Source: Alphaproteobacteria bacterium
GTDB lineage: Bacteria > Pseudomonadota > Alphaproteobacteria > UBA7985 > JAUIBT01
Direction of reading: 5' to 3'
Assembly (NCBI GenBank): GCA_030432195.1
Contig: JAUIHE010000018.1
Location: forward strand, 1-33,271
DNA: 33,271 bases
The position numbers and the translations under genes were made by a program. How positions within the stretch are numbered: position 1 is the first letter of the stretch; every line of letters begins with the position of its first letter. The notes beneath the pieces are model-generated. The model worked only from the letters and a program-made list of their open reading frames with translations, was not told the origin of the DNA and ran no database searches. This document shows positions 1 to 9,256 of this stretch, in pieces.

Positions 1-504
1 TCTTTCGTTCCGGGCGACCTGGAGCGGACCTTGAAGAACCCCGCCTACTACTCGACCCAGTTCGACCTGGTTTTCCCGGATGGCACGAAAGAGCACGTCA
101 TCCCCAAAGCCGTGCAGTTTGATAAGGTCCTGGACCACCCGATCCACTTGGACTTCCTGCGCGTATCTGGCGACACAATGGTCAACGTGTTCGTGCCGAT
201 CGAATTTGTAAACGAAGAAGCCTCACCCGGTCTGAAGCGCGGTGGTGTTCTCAGCGTCAACCGCCACGAAGTGGAAGTTATCGCTAAGGCATCGGTCATT
301 CCTGACAAACTGATCATCGACTTGACCGGCCTGGAAATCAACGACGCGATCAAGTGGTCAAACGTGACCGTTCCTGATGGCGTTGTGCCTGCGATTAGTG
401 ACCGTGACTTTGCAATCGCAAACGTTTCTGCACCTACCGGCATGGCCGCGGCAAGCGACGATGACGAAAGCGAAGAAGCAGGCGAAGAAGACGGCGAGGA
501 GTAA
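1..504 (+). CDS. rplY: 50S ribosomal protein L25/general stress protein Ctc (5' truncated by window edge)
   Basis: Frame is open from base 1 (SFVPGDLERTLKNPAYYSTQFDLVFPDGTKEHVIPKAVQFDKVLDHPIHLDFLRV) with acidic C-terminal tail; followed by pth and ychF, a common alphaproteobacterial order. Confidence 0.95.
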   Translation, partial: SFVPGDLERTLKNPAYYSTQFDLVFPDGTKEHVIPKAVQFDKVLDHPIHLDFLRVSGDTMVNVFVPIEFVNEEASPGLKRGGVLSVNRHEVEVIAKASVIPDKLIIDLTGLEINDAIKWSNVTVPDGVVPAISDRDFAIANVSAPTGMAAASDDDESEEAGEEDGEE

Positions 505-509
505 TCCTC

Positions 510-1088
510 GTGTGGCTTCTTGTCGGCTTGGGCAATCCTGGCGACAAGTATGCCCGCAATCGCCACAACATCGGCTTTATGGCCCTGGACCGCTTGGCGG
601 ACAAATACAGCGCGTTTTCGCTCTGGAAGTCCAAGCACCAGGGCCTTTTGGCTGATGCGAGCTTGGCCCAGCAAAAGGTCTATTTGCTCAAGCCTCAGAC
701 CTTTATGAACAACAGTGGTCCCAGCGTTAGTGCGACCGCGCGTTTTTATAAAATTCCGCCCGAGCGGGTTGTCGTTTTCTATGACGAACTGGACCTGGCG
801 CCTGGCAAGATCCGCATCAAGCGGGGCGGCGGCAATGGCGGTCATAACGGCCTTAAGTCCATCGACGCCCATTTCGGTAAAGAGTACTGGCGCGTGCGCC
901 TTGGCATCGGCCATCCTGGCGCTAAAGAACGTGTCATCGGGCATGTGCTGGGCGATTTCACAGCAAGCGAAAAAGCCTGGCTCGATCCTTTGCTAGATAC
1001 GCTGGCGCTCCACTTGCCCCACCTCCTGGCGGGCAAGCTTGAGACCTATCAATCGAAAGTCGCGCAAGACTGCCCGGCGCCCAAATAG
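510..1088 (+). CDS. pth: peptidyl-tRNA hydrolase
   Basis: WLLVGLGNPGDKYARNRHNIGFMALDRLA, KPQTFMNNSG, GGGNGGHNGLKSI motifs; GTG start. Confidence 0.97.
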   Translation: MWLLVGLGNPGDKYARNRHNIGFMALDRLADKYSAFSLWKSKHQGLLADASLAQQKVYLLKPQTFMNNSGPSVSATARFYKIPPERVVVFYDELDLAPGKIRIKRGGGNGGHNGLKSIDAHFGKEYWRVRLGIGHPGAKERVIGHVLGDFTASEKAWLDPLLDTLALHLPHLLAGKLETYQSKVAQDCPAPK

Positions 1089-1150
1089 GCCCGCAGGCGA
1101 GCGCTCCAGCGGCACTTCCGCCGCTCTAGAAACAGAACGGAAATCAAGCC

Positions 1151-2248
1151 ATGGGTTTTAACTGCGGTATTGTCGGCCTGCCCAATGTCGGCAAGTCCAC
1201 CCTCTTTAATGCGCTGACCCAGACGGCGGCGGCTGAGAGCGCCAACTACCCATTCTGCACCATCGAACCCAACACGGGCCGTGTTGCCGTGCCCGATATG
1301 CGCCGCGACGATATCGCCAAGATCGCTGGTAGCCAGAAGATCATTCCGACGCAGCTTGAGTTCGTTGACATTGCCGGTCTTGTGAAGGGGGCCTCCAAAG
1401 GCGAAGGCTTGGGCAACCAATTCCTGGCCAACATCCGTGAGACCGACGCCATTTTGCACGTCCTGCGCTGTTTTGAAGGCGATGTGACCCACGTTGAGGG
1501 CTCTGTTGACCCTCTGCGCGACGCTGAAATCATTGAGACCGAGCTGATGCTTGCCGATCTGGAGAGCGTCGAAAAGCGGCTGGTCAATCTACGTAAAAAA
1601 GCCCGCGCCAAGGAAAAAGAAGCCGCAGAACTGGTGGACCTGTTGGAGCCGGTTGTTGCCGCGCTTGAGCAAGGCTTGCCCGCCCGCACGGTTGAGGTTT
1701 CCAAAGACCAGCAGGCCCTGTTCGAACAGCAGCAACTGTTAACGGCCAAACCGGTTCTTTATGTCTGCAACGTCTCGGAAGAAGAAGCGCAGACGGGTAA
1801 CGCGCTGACCGAAAAAGTAGCGGCAATGGCCGCCGAAAAGGGCGCTGACTACGTTATTATTTCGGCTGAAATCGAGGCGGAAATCGCTCAGCTGGAGAGC
1901 CAGGAAGAAAAAGACGAATACCTGGCTGACCTGGGTTTGAGCGAACCCGGCCTGGCAAAACTAATCCGCAAGGGCTACGCCCTGTTGGATTTGCTGACCT
2001 TCTTTACCTGCGGACCCAAAGAGGCGCGGGCCTGGACCGTCGAACGCGGGTCTTTCGCCCCACAGGCGGCGGGTGTCATTCACTCGGATTTTGAGCGCGG
2101 CTTTATTCGCGCCGAGACAATCGCGTTTCAAGACTTCGTCGATTGCGGCGGCGAAAGCGCGGCCAAGGAAGCCGGGAAAATGCGCCAAGAAGGTAAGGAC
2201 TACCTGGTCAAAGACGGCGACGTCTTCCACTTTCGTTTCAATGTCTAG
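1151..2248 (+). CDS. ychF: redox-regulated ATPase/GTPase YchF
   Basis: MGFNCGIVGLPNVGKSTLFNALT P-loop, FVDIAGLVKGASKGEGLGNQFLANIRE, C-terminal TGS-like region ending DGDVFHFRFNV. Confidence 0.98.
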   Translation: MGFNCGIVGLPNVGKSTLFNALTQTAAAESANYPFCTIEPNTGRVAVPDMRRDDIAKIAGSQKIIPTQLEFVDIAGLVKGASKGEGLGNQFLANIRETDAILHVLRCFEGDVTHVEGSVDPLRDAEIIETELMLADLESVEKRLVNLRKKARAKEKEAAELVDLLEPVVAALEQGLPARTVEVSKDQQALFEQQQLLTAKPVLYVCNVSEEEAQTGNALTEKVAAMAAEKGADYVIISAEIEAEIAQLESQEEKDEYLADLGLSEPGLAKLIRKGYALLDLLTFFTCGPKEARAWTVERGSFAPQAAGVIHSDFERGFIRAETIAFQDFVDCGGESAAKEAGKMRQEGKDYLVKDGDVFHFRFNV

Positions 2249-2548
2249 TTGAAAAAACATGCTTGGCGGCAGCTCGCTGTCTGCCGACCAACGGGTGAAT
2301 GCTACGTGAAGTGCTAGTACAAGCTGCTTGCGAAGCCCTGCCGCTGTCATAATTTTATAAGCATTTTTATAGACTTAAGTCGTATTTGCGGCCTGCGTTT
2401 GGGTGGCTAGTGCTGGGAAACGGCTATCTCGCCTGTGGTATTTTGGCAACATCGTTGCAATTTATGCGGGAATTGCTCGATTGTTGTTCGACTCTTTCGG
2501 AACGTAGGTCTAGAACGGGTCTCAACAAGTATAGGTGGGACTATTCAA

Positions 2549-3784
2549 ATGATCAGATTTCGAGCTCTGCGGTCAGCCACCGTGGGGGCAGCCCTGGCAG
2601 CCGTCGGCAGTTGCGCAATCGCCCAAGATCTCACAGTGAGCGGTTTTGTCAGCTTTGAGGCGGCCTACGGCACCGCCTACGATTTGGAGCGCGTCTACAA
2701 TAGCGACTGGGTTTTTTTCGATCCGTTTGACGAGCTGGTGATCACAAGTGCTGGCCAAATCCAAGACTTGGACTTTGGAACCGACGCCAGGCTAAACTTT
2801 GACTACTCCAATGCGACGAAAAGCGGCTTGGAGTATGGTGCCCACTTAGAACTGGACTTTTACGCTTCTGACCGAGAATTCGAACAAAAAGCAACTCAGT
2901 TACCAGAGTTTCTGGCGGGGCCGCTTGAAGATATTGTCGGTATTAGCGTTCAAGAGGTGCTCGACCTCGTACAAAAAAATGACTACCTGGGCCCCCGAGC
3001 GGTCGAATTCAACGATGGCTATGTCTTCATAAATTCCGCGCTGGGGAATGTAAAACTCGGCGACACCGGCTCAGCGGGCCTAGCAAGCAACCAGCTAAAC
3101 GTCCCTTACTTGGCACCGGGTGCGCTGGAAATCGGCGCCTATGATGGCCTAGAAAAGGCGCAACTATTCTATAGCAACAGCTTCGTTGGCGTGGATTTTG
3201 AAGCGTCTGTCGATGACGATTCTAATTGGGCGCTCGGCCTGGGATACGCCGCCGCCGTCGGTGGCGTCGATATTGACCTTGGCCTGTCTGTTGGCGAGGA
3301 AAGCCTGGCGGCCTCTATTGGCGCGGCGATTGGAGGGCTTTCCTTTGGCGTGAACTACGCCATGGAGGAGGTGGGTTACACCAGCGAATACATAGCCAGC
3401 GGCATTCAATACAGCATGGGCGCACTGACAATCGGTGGCGGCGTGGAAACGGAAATCCGACATGGCGCGAAAGAGTACACTCAAAACCCCGCGGGCCTCT
3501 TCCCTGTCATGATTTCGAACCGATCTGGCGAAGAGTTTGAGAGCAATTTCTTCGTAGGCGCGCGTTATGAGCTGGCGGATGGGCTAACCTTCGCGCTCGG
3601 CGTGGCAAATCTTGACAGCGATTCGACCAGCAATACATCAGCCGATAGCGATCTGTTGTTAGTTGTCCAAAGTCCGCCAGGCGGATTGTCAGGTCGTGGG
3701 TTTGATTTCAATAACTTGGGACTATTTGGCGGCAAAGAGCGCAGGGATTGGGTCGCTGGCGCATCGGTTAAGGTTGAATTCTAG
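2549..3784 (+). CDS. Gram-negative porin
   Basis: Signal peptide MIRFRALRSATVGAALAAVGSCAIAQ then DLTVSGFVSFEAAYG, alternating beta-strand pattern (NVKLGDTGSAGLASNQ), C-terminal VKVEF. Start placed at 2549 rather than the track's 2435 because of the signal peptide. Confidence 0.85.
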   Translation: MIRFRALRSATVGAALAAVGSCAIAQDLTVSGFVSFEAAYGTAYDLERVYNSDWVFFDPFDELVITSAGQIQDLDFGTDARLNFDYSNATKSGLEYGAHLELDFYASDREFEQKATQLPEFLAGPLEDIVGISVQEVLDLVQKNDYLGPRAVEFNDGYVFINSALGNVKLGDTGSAGLASNQLNVPYLAPGALEIGAYDGLEKAQLFYSNSFVGVDFEASVDDDSNWALGLGYAAAVGGVDIDLGLSVGEESLAASIGAAIGGLSFGVNYAMEEVGYTSEYIASGIQYSMGALTIGGGVETEIRHGAKEYTQNPAGLFPVMISNRSGEEFESNFFVGARYELADGLTFALGVANLDSDSTSNTSADSDLLLVVQSPPGGLSGRGFDFNNLGLFGGKERRDWVAGASVKVEF

Positions 3785-3829
3785 TACCAAGCCGCCTGCG
3801 CAATTGAAACCAAGTGCTAGGGTTTTGCG

Positions 3830-6097
3830 CTAGGCAAGGCCGCTACGATATTTCTGGGCGCCTGCTTTGTATCGAGACGGCCATTCGCGCACCGGCCCCG
3901 TGTCCACATGAATGAAATCGGATCCCGGATAATAGCCGACGCCGCCTGCATTCAGGCGCAAAGCGTCATGGTAGAACGATTCCAGCGAGCCCTTCGCGGG
4001 ACTGATATCGACCGCTTGACCGCGCAAATGGTAAGAGTTCTTTGCGACCCCACCCGACCGCGCGCGTAACATGGCGTTGGTTTGGGGGGATCGGTAGGCG
4101 GAAATAACCTGCAAATCCCTGCCAGGCGCCAAGCGAGCCAGCAGGTCATAGAGGCCCAGGTCCATTTTCCGGGTCTCATCATTGCGCCAGTCGCGCATAA
4201 AATGCTCCAACTCGGCGACGGCAATCGGGTCTAGCGCACCGTTTAGGCCCCTGTGTGCCAGCAAGATTTCCTCGTTGTTGTGAACATTGCGCAAGCGCAC
4301 GCGCTCCCCACGTGACCCGAGTGCAGGCCGGGCTAGCGGGCTAGCACTTGAGCTGGGCGCGTCGGGAGTTCGGCTGGCTGTCATCGTTTGTGTGGCGGCC
4401 GGGCTGGTGTCGATCTTAGGCGGGGCGGGCAGTTCCTGGCTCAGGCGCGCGATCATGGCATCCAAATCCCCTTCATCGCTGCGCCCTTCATCACTGGGCG
4501 CGGGCTGGCGTTCTGCCCAAGCCAACGCAGAACTTTCAACCGACCGGGGCTTTAGGCGCGGCAAGGGTGAAATGGGCGAAGCCGGGACCTTGGCCAGCGG
4601 CAGAGCTTGCGGCAAGTTGGCTTGCAGTTCAGGGCTCAGCGAGGCCAGTTGCAATCGCGCCGGGCGGCTGTCTTTGGCAAAGCTGTTGCTGCTGCTGGCG
4701 GCGGCGGTGCTGGGGCGCTCGGACTCGCGATCCAAGTATTCCAGGGCCTCGGCTTGTTCCAGCACGTAGGTGGAGACCGGCTTTAGCCACGGGTTGGGGC
4801 CGGTCGCGGCCGTTGCAGCCAAGGGCTCTGCTTGCCCCAAGGCAAAAGCGCGCCCTTTGAAGGCCGAAATGAAGCCAAACGTTGCCATGCCGCCAATTCC
4901 TGCGAAGCCCAGGCCTGAGAGGCCCATCAGCACCATGCGCCGGGCTGGATTTGCTGGCGTTTGCGCCGCTGGATGGGGAAGGCGGTCTCCCGAGTAGTCC
5001 GAGTAGTCCGAGTAGGGTTCTTCATGCGAGTAGGATCGCGCGGGGATTGGCCGCAAAGGTTGTTCAGACCAATGGCTGTGCTGCGTGGGTTCGGGCCCCT
5101 GCGTGTAGTTGAGGCCGTGATCAAGCCAAGGCTGGCCGTAGAGCGGTGGCGGCGATGGCCATGACGGGTCGGTCTGTTCCGGCCAGGCCGCACCCATTTC
5201 GACATGGGCTCCCCGTTCTTGCTGTTGGGGCCAGGCAAGTTGTGCCAGGCCTTGATCGTCCAAGGCTTGGCCGTGCCATCCTTGGTCATCCCAGCTTTCG
5301 TTATCCCAGCCCGGCTGTTTCCAGGGGGCCGCGTGATCTTGTTGGAAGTGGGCGGCTCGCTGTGGCCGATGATAGCTAGGGGGGGTGTATTCAGGGGGGC
5401 AGTACTCAGGAGAGCCGTCAACCTCGTTCCAATAGAAGCGCTCCTGATAGCCGCCTTCATCGACATCGTTGTTGTCTAGGAAATTTGCGGCTGGCGCGCT
5501 TTGGACATACTCGCTAGGGAAATCACAAGGGAAGTCATTGGGGTAATCGGATGGCGCGTTCTGGTCCGTGCGCCCGTAGGGGGGGCAGTCCGCGCCCCAG
5601 TCCGTGCCCCAGGCTTGGGTCGAGCCCCTGTTTTCAGACCAGCCCTCGTTTTCAGACCAGCCCTCGTTTTCAGACCAACCCTCGTCCTCAGCGCCGATCC
5701 ATCGCTGCTCCCAGTTTGCCGGTGTCACGTCCGTGGCCGTGTCGTTCCAGACGGAGGGCTGCGGCGCAACGGCGTATTGCTCGCCTGGGTACGGGTCGCC
5801 TGGGTACGGGTCGCCTGGGTATTGGTCGCTCTGGTGCTGCCTATTGAAGTATCGTTCGTCGGCGTCGGCGTCGGGGGCATCAAGGAGAGGTGCTCCCACT
5901 TCGGCAAAGCTCGACCGCCAAGGCGGGGTTGTGCGATCGGGGGAAATCAGAGCGCTGGGGTCCTGTCGACAGCCGCTTGAGGCGGGCTCAGCAAAAGCCG
6001 TCGCCGGGCCAGGGTCGAACGCTCCACCCGGCCTGCCGCTGCTGCCAGCGGTAGGCGCGTCTGAATTTACGCGAAATCGGCCTTTGGCGATGCTCAC
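3830..6097 (-). CDS. DUF882/YcbK-like (M15-type) protein with about 385-aa low-complexity N-terminal extension and internal transmembrane segment
   Basis: C-terminus: VISAYRSPQTNAMLRARSGGVAKNSYHLRGQAVDIS...DFIHVDTGPVREW typical of DUF882/peptidase M15. Internal RRMVLMGLSGLGFAGIGGMATFGF hydrophobic segment preceded by W/Y/P/Q/D-rich region. Confidence 0.85.
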   Translation of the reverse strand: MSIAKGRFRVNSDAPTAGSSGRPGGAFDPGPATAFAEPASSGCRQDPSALISPDRTTPPWRSSFAEVGAPLLDAPDADADERYFNRQHQSDQYPGDPYPGDPYPGEQYAVAPQPSVWNDTATDVTPANWEQRWIGAEDEGWSENEGWSENEGWSENRGSTQAWGTDWGADCPPYGRTDQNAPSDYPNDFPCDFPSEYVQSAPAANFLDNNDVDEGGYQERFYWNEVDGSPEYCPPEYTPPSYHRPQRAAHFQQDHAAPWKQPGWDNESWDDQGWHGQALDDQGLAQLAWPQQQERGAHVEMGAAWPEQTDPSWPSPPPLYGQPWLDHGLNYTQGPEPTQHSHWSEQPLRPIPARSYSHEEPYSDYSDYSGDRLPHPAAQTPANPARRMVLMGLSGLGFAGIGGMATFGFISAFKGRAFALGQAEPLAATAATGPNPWLKPVSTYVLEQAEALEYLDRESERPSTAAASSSNSFAKDSRPARLQLASLSPELQANLPQALPLAKVPASPISPLPRLKPRSVESSALAWAERQPAPSDEGRSDEGDLDAMIARLSQELPAPPKIDTSPAATQTMTASRTPDAPSSSASPLARPALGSRGERVRLRNVHNNEEILLAHRGLNGALDPIAVAELEHFMRDWRNDETRKMDLGLYDLLARLAPGRDLQVISAYRSPQTNAMLRARSGGVAKNSYHLRGQAVDISPAKGSLESFYHDALRLNAGGVGYYPGSDFIHVDTGPVREWPSRYKAGAQKYRSGLA
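4992..5015. repeat. 9-bp repeat, about 2.7 copies (gagtagtcc)
   Basis: Direct reading; encodes YSDYSDYS on the minus strand. Confidence 0.85.
5626..5690. repeat. 18-bp minisatellite, about 3.5 copies (ccctcgttttcagaccag)
   Basis: Direct reading; encodes GWSENE repeats on the minus strand, in frame. Confidence 0.9.
5782..5830. repeat. 15-bp minisatellite, about 3 copies (cgcctgggtacgggt)
   Basis: Direct reading; encodes YPGDP repeats on the minus strand, in frame. Confidence 0.9.
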
Positions 6098-6222
6098 CCT
6101 TGCCTCGTCTAACCTAGCTTAAAGTCTCAAAACAATTGCTGGGACTGTTCAAAGACTATCACAGCCCCCTGTGCAGGACTATGCGATAGATTAAGGCAAG
6201 ATTGGGCAAGTTTCCCGTTTAA

Positions 6223-8112
6223 TTAGAGGAACTTGAGGATCAGCTCGTTATCGTAGCGATAAAAATCGTCCTGGAAGCGCAATGTCCCGTCGTCATCGAC
6301 CCAAACGGTGATGTAGGACAAGAAGACCGGCACAGGATCGTCAACTTTGACAAAGCGCGTGTCGCCTTCGCTCATATAGCGGCGGATCTTCGACATCGGC
6401 CATTCGCCTTGCTCGCCCAAAATGAACTCAGCAAGGTCCGCGGGCTTGCCAACGCGCACACAGCCAGACGAATAGGCACGGGTCGCATGGCTAAACAGGC
6501 TTTTGGATGGCGTGTCGTGCAAATAGATCGACAGATCGTTGGTCAAGCTGAAACGCACGCCGCCCAGGGCACCGCGGTCACCCGGCGGCTGGCGCAAAGT
6601 AACGTGTTGCAACAGGCCGCGGCGGGCCGCTGTCACAGGGTCAATTTGCCGACCGTTGTAGTACACCTCAAGGCCTTTGTTGGTCGGGTAGTAGGGGTTG
6701 GCCAACATGTTGGGCAGATAGTCTTGGGTGAAGATGGTCTTCGGCACCGTCCAATCGGGACGGAACTTCAAGGTCACCACCTTGTCGGCGATTACCGGGG
6801 TTGGGCGCTTTGGTTTGCCGATGACGACGGGCATTGTCAGCTCTTCTTTGCCGTCGCGATAGGCGCGCAGCATATATTCGCCCATGTTAACACGGATATA
6901 GCGGCTTCCAGTGGGATCAAATTCCCAACGCAGGCGCTCCATATTGGCCTTGATCTGCAAGACCCGGTATTCGGCCGAGGTGTTCAGATGCTTGAAGGTA
7001 TTGGGGCCAACCACGGCATCGGGGCTCAGGTTGTGACGCACTTGGAAGTGCTTGACGGCATCGGCAAGCGTGTCATCAAAATAGTTGGGGTTGCTGGCCT
7101 GTGCTTTAGCCGTTTGCACGCGCGTTTGCTCATCGTGCGCCTGCAGACCTGCGTCGTCGCCGTTGGTCGCCAGCTGGTCTTGCAGGGCTTCGGCTTGCTT
7201 GCCCGCATCGCCGGCGCTCGGTGACAGACTGTGATTGATTTGCTCAGCGCTCAGCTCTGTATTATTGCCGACTTGATCCAAGGGGCTCGGCGCTTTCAAG
7301 TCGCCCATCAAGATGAGCTTGTCGCGCAGCGCGGCCACGTTGGGGTGCTCCATGCCTGGCTTCAAAACTTCAGAAGCGTCGATTTCCGGGAAATCGCCAT
7401 GAGAAACGATGTTCTGATACTGTTGCAGAGCTTTGCGCAGGTCGCGATAGTACTTGGATTTTGGCAGCCGATCGTCCAGCCATGCCAACAAGTTATCGGC
7501 GGCAAGGCCGTCGCTCGACAAATCAGCTAGATTGATGGTGTAGCGAAAATTGAAGCGCCCTTCTTCAAAGTCGCGGGTCAGGCTCATGTAAGCAGCGGTT
7601 AGAAGGTAGTCGGTCTCCGCAATGGCTTCATCGCTGTCCGGCAAACTGGCGGTCAGGGCGTTGACGTCATAGTTCGCCGGATTGAGACCTTCGCGTTTAC
7701 TGAGCGCCGCCGCGGTCATCAGGTCTTTTACCTTGGGCGACCAACGCCGTTCGGGCAGCCATACGGGCTTGTAGTTCCGCGCCCTGTAGAGCGCTTTGAT
7801 CTTGCTCTTTTCGACGTCATAGCGCTGGGCGTCGCTGGTACCGTTTGAACCAACGAAATCCCTTAGTGCGGCAACCAGAGTTTCTTCAGCCAATTGTGTG
7901 TCGATGACTGGAGCCGCCATGGCAGTGGAAACCGGGACAATGGCGCTGCTAGTCATGCCCAGGCCAAGCAGCAGGGCAAGGGAAAACAGCGCTCTTCGAG
8001 AGACAAGGCAGCTTGCCGCTACAAGGTTTGCAGCGGTTGATCGGCGGTTGAAAGAAAGGCGATCAAGAAGAAGGGGCATGAGAATGGCTCTTTGCGTGCG
8101 CAGGGCGACCAA
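6223..8112 (-). CDS. YcbB/LdtD-like L,D-transpeptidase with peptidoglycan-binding domain
   Basis: YkuD catalytic motif HDTPSKSLFSHATRAYSSGCVRVGKPADLAEFILG; PGB-like DDTLADAVKHFQVRHNLSPDAVVGPNTFKHLN; N-terminal signal/TM. Adjacent to DUF882 gene as in the E. coli ycbB-ycbK arrangement. Exact start uncertain. Confidence 0.93.
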   Translation of the reverse strand: MVALRTQRAILMPLLLDRLSFNRRSTAANLVAASCLVSRRALFSLALLLGLGMTSSAIVPVSTAMAAPVIDTQLAEETLVAALRDFVGSNGTSDAQRYDVEKSKIKALYRARNYKPVWLPERRWSPKVKDLMTAAALSKREGLNPANYDVNALTASLPDSDEAIAETDYLLTAAYMSLTRDFEEGRFNFRYTINLADLSSDGLAADNLLAWLDDRLPKSKYYRDLRKALQQYQNIVSHGDFPEIDASEVLKPGMEHPNVAALRDKLILMGDLKAPSPLDQVGNNTELSAEQINHSLSPSAGDAGKQAEALQDQLATNGDDAGLQAHDEQTRVQTAKAQASNPNYFDDTLADAVKHFQVRHNLSPDAVVGPNTFKHLNTSAEYRVLQIKANMERLRWEFDPTGSRYIRVNMGEYMLRAYRDGKEELTMPVVIGKPKRPTPVIADKVVTLKFRPDWTVPKTIFTQDYLPNMLANPYYPTNKGLEVYYNGRQIDPVTAARRGLLQHVTLRQPPGDRGALGGVRFSLTNDLSIYLHDTPSKSLFSHATRAYSSGCVRVGKPADLAEFILGEQGEWPMSKIRRYMSEGDTRFVKVDDPVPVFLSYITVWVDDDGTLRFQDDFYRYDNELILKFL

Positions 8113-8520
8113 AAGATTAGCGAAAGGTAACCAAGGTCGAGCGGCACCGGTTGTTGTCAGGTGGGCTGGAATTCAGCCTCAGTTTTTTGGCTCAATCGGT
8201 TTGACCCGATCTGTGTTGCGGCCATCGCGTCAGTTACTTGCTGTTTCTTGCCAGGTGGCCAAGTCGAGGGGCTTGAGGCCATCAAGCGAGCCTTCACAGC
8301 CGTCCAGGTCCGGCGAGCAGGTTGACACGATAGGCGCTCGATTGTTATCGCGCCTTGCTTATCTTTGCAATATGAGAACCGGGGGCTCGGGATCAAATCA
8401 ACGAGACCTTGGCCATGGCGTGCTAGCGCCGGGCTCGTGTAGGCTAAAGAACGCACAGGCAAAAGAGCGTTGGGTACGGACAGCGCCGCGATGGTGGCAA
8501 AACGACAGCAAGGCGAACGG

Positions 8521-9180
8521 ATGATTGACATGCAGCGCCCAGCGCGAAAAGCGGGGCAAGATTCGGGCTACGGTGGAGACATAGGGCGGGCAGTTTTACG
8601 CTTGTCGTGCAGGTTCTTTGCGGTGATTGGTCTTTTGGCCCTGGCTGCTGGCGCCACCCATGCCTTTGCCCCCAAGCCTATCGCCAAGCCACAGCGACTG
8701 GTGGCCGCCGAAATCACTGTGCCTGCGGCAGCCGCGCGCTCGCAACAGCGGAGTGTTGTATCAATGGCCCCACCGCCAAAGCCTTTGATAAAGCCGGATT
8801 ATATCGCCGTGCTTGAACAACGCTTGGATCGGTTGGTCTATCTGCCGCCGGTCTTGCGGGCGCAATGGCAGGCCTACAACAGCTATCGCGATGTTAAGGC
8901 CTTTGCGGTCAGCGTTTCCGGCTTGAATGCGCGCCCAGTTGGCGCGTTTTCGGTCGCTCACGCGCGTGTAGCCGCTGCCATAGACGGCGCCATCACGGCC
9001 TGTGAAGCCACCGCGCGCGAGCTCGGGCGCCCGGACGATTGTGAAGTCTTCGCGATCGGTGACTACGTGGTGTTCGGCGCCGATGCCAGCTATGACCGTC
9101 AAGTCATCGAGCTTATGGAGTCTCTCAAAGCTTCAGGGCAAGTTGGGCGCGACGCCAAGGGACGGATTCAAAAGCTTTAG
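8521..9180 (+). CDS. exported hypothetical protein
   Basis: ORF 8470..9180; start at 8521 preferred (upstream AAGGCGAACGG). TM/signal FFAVIGLLALAAGATHAFA; C-terminal CEATARELGRPDDCEVFAIGDYVVFGADASYDRQVIELM. Family not recognised. Confidence 0.7.
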   Translation: MIDMQRPARKAGQDSGYGGDIGRAVLRLSCRFFAVIGLLALAAGATHAFAPKPIAKPQRLVAAEITVPAAAARSQQRSVVSMAPPPKPLIKPDYIAVLEQRLDRLVYLPPVLRAQWQAYNSYRDVKAFAVSVSGLNARPVGAFSVAHARVAAAIDGAITACEATARELGRPDDCEVFAIGDYVVFGADASYDRQVIELMESLKASGQVGRDAKGRIQKL

Positions 9181-9256
9181 CGGCAAAGCGGTCACCGGCT
9201 CGATCCCTTCGATGTGTTACGGCAAAGTCCTTCGACCCGGCTGCCTGTTCACCAGG

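Noticed and set aside
48-944. 298-aa minus-strand ORF
   Set aside because: Antisense shadow of rplY and pth, which have clear family motifs; Ser/Ala/Arg-rich translation typical of GC-rich reverse frames.
5626-5830. Short direct repeats considered as a CRISPR array
   Set aside because: Contiguous 15- and 18-bp units without unique spacers, in frame within a CDS.
5501-6122. Plus-strand ORFs with repeats (VFRPALVFRPALVFRP; QPSFSDQPSFSDQPS)
   Set aside because: These are reverse readings of the minisatellites in the DUF882 gene; the minus-strand frame continues into a recognised domain.
6409-7224. 271-aa plus-strand ORF
   Set aside because: Antisense to the L,D-transpeptidase coding sequence; no independent motif or convincing RBS.
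8320-8350. Possible sigma70-like promoter TTGACA-N17-TTATCG
   Set aside because: The -10 element is poor and one -35-like match is expected by chance over this length.
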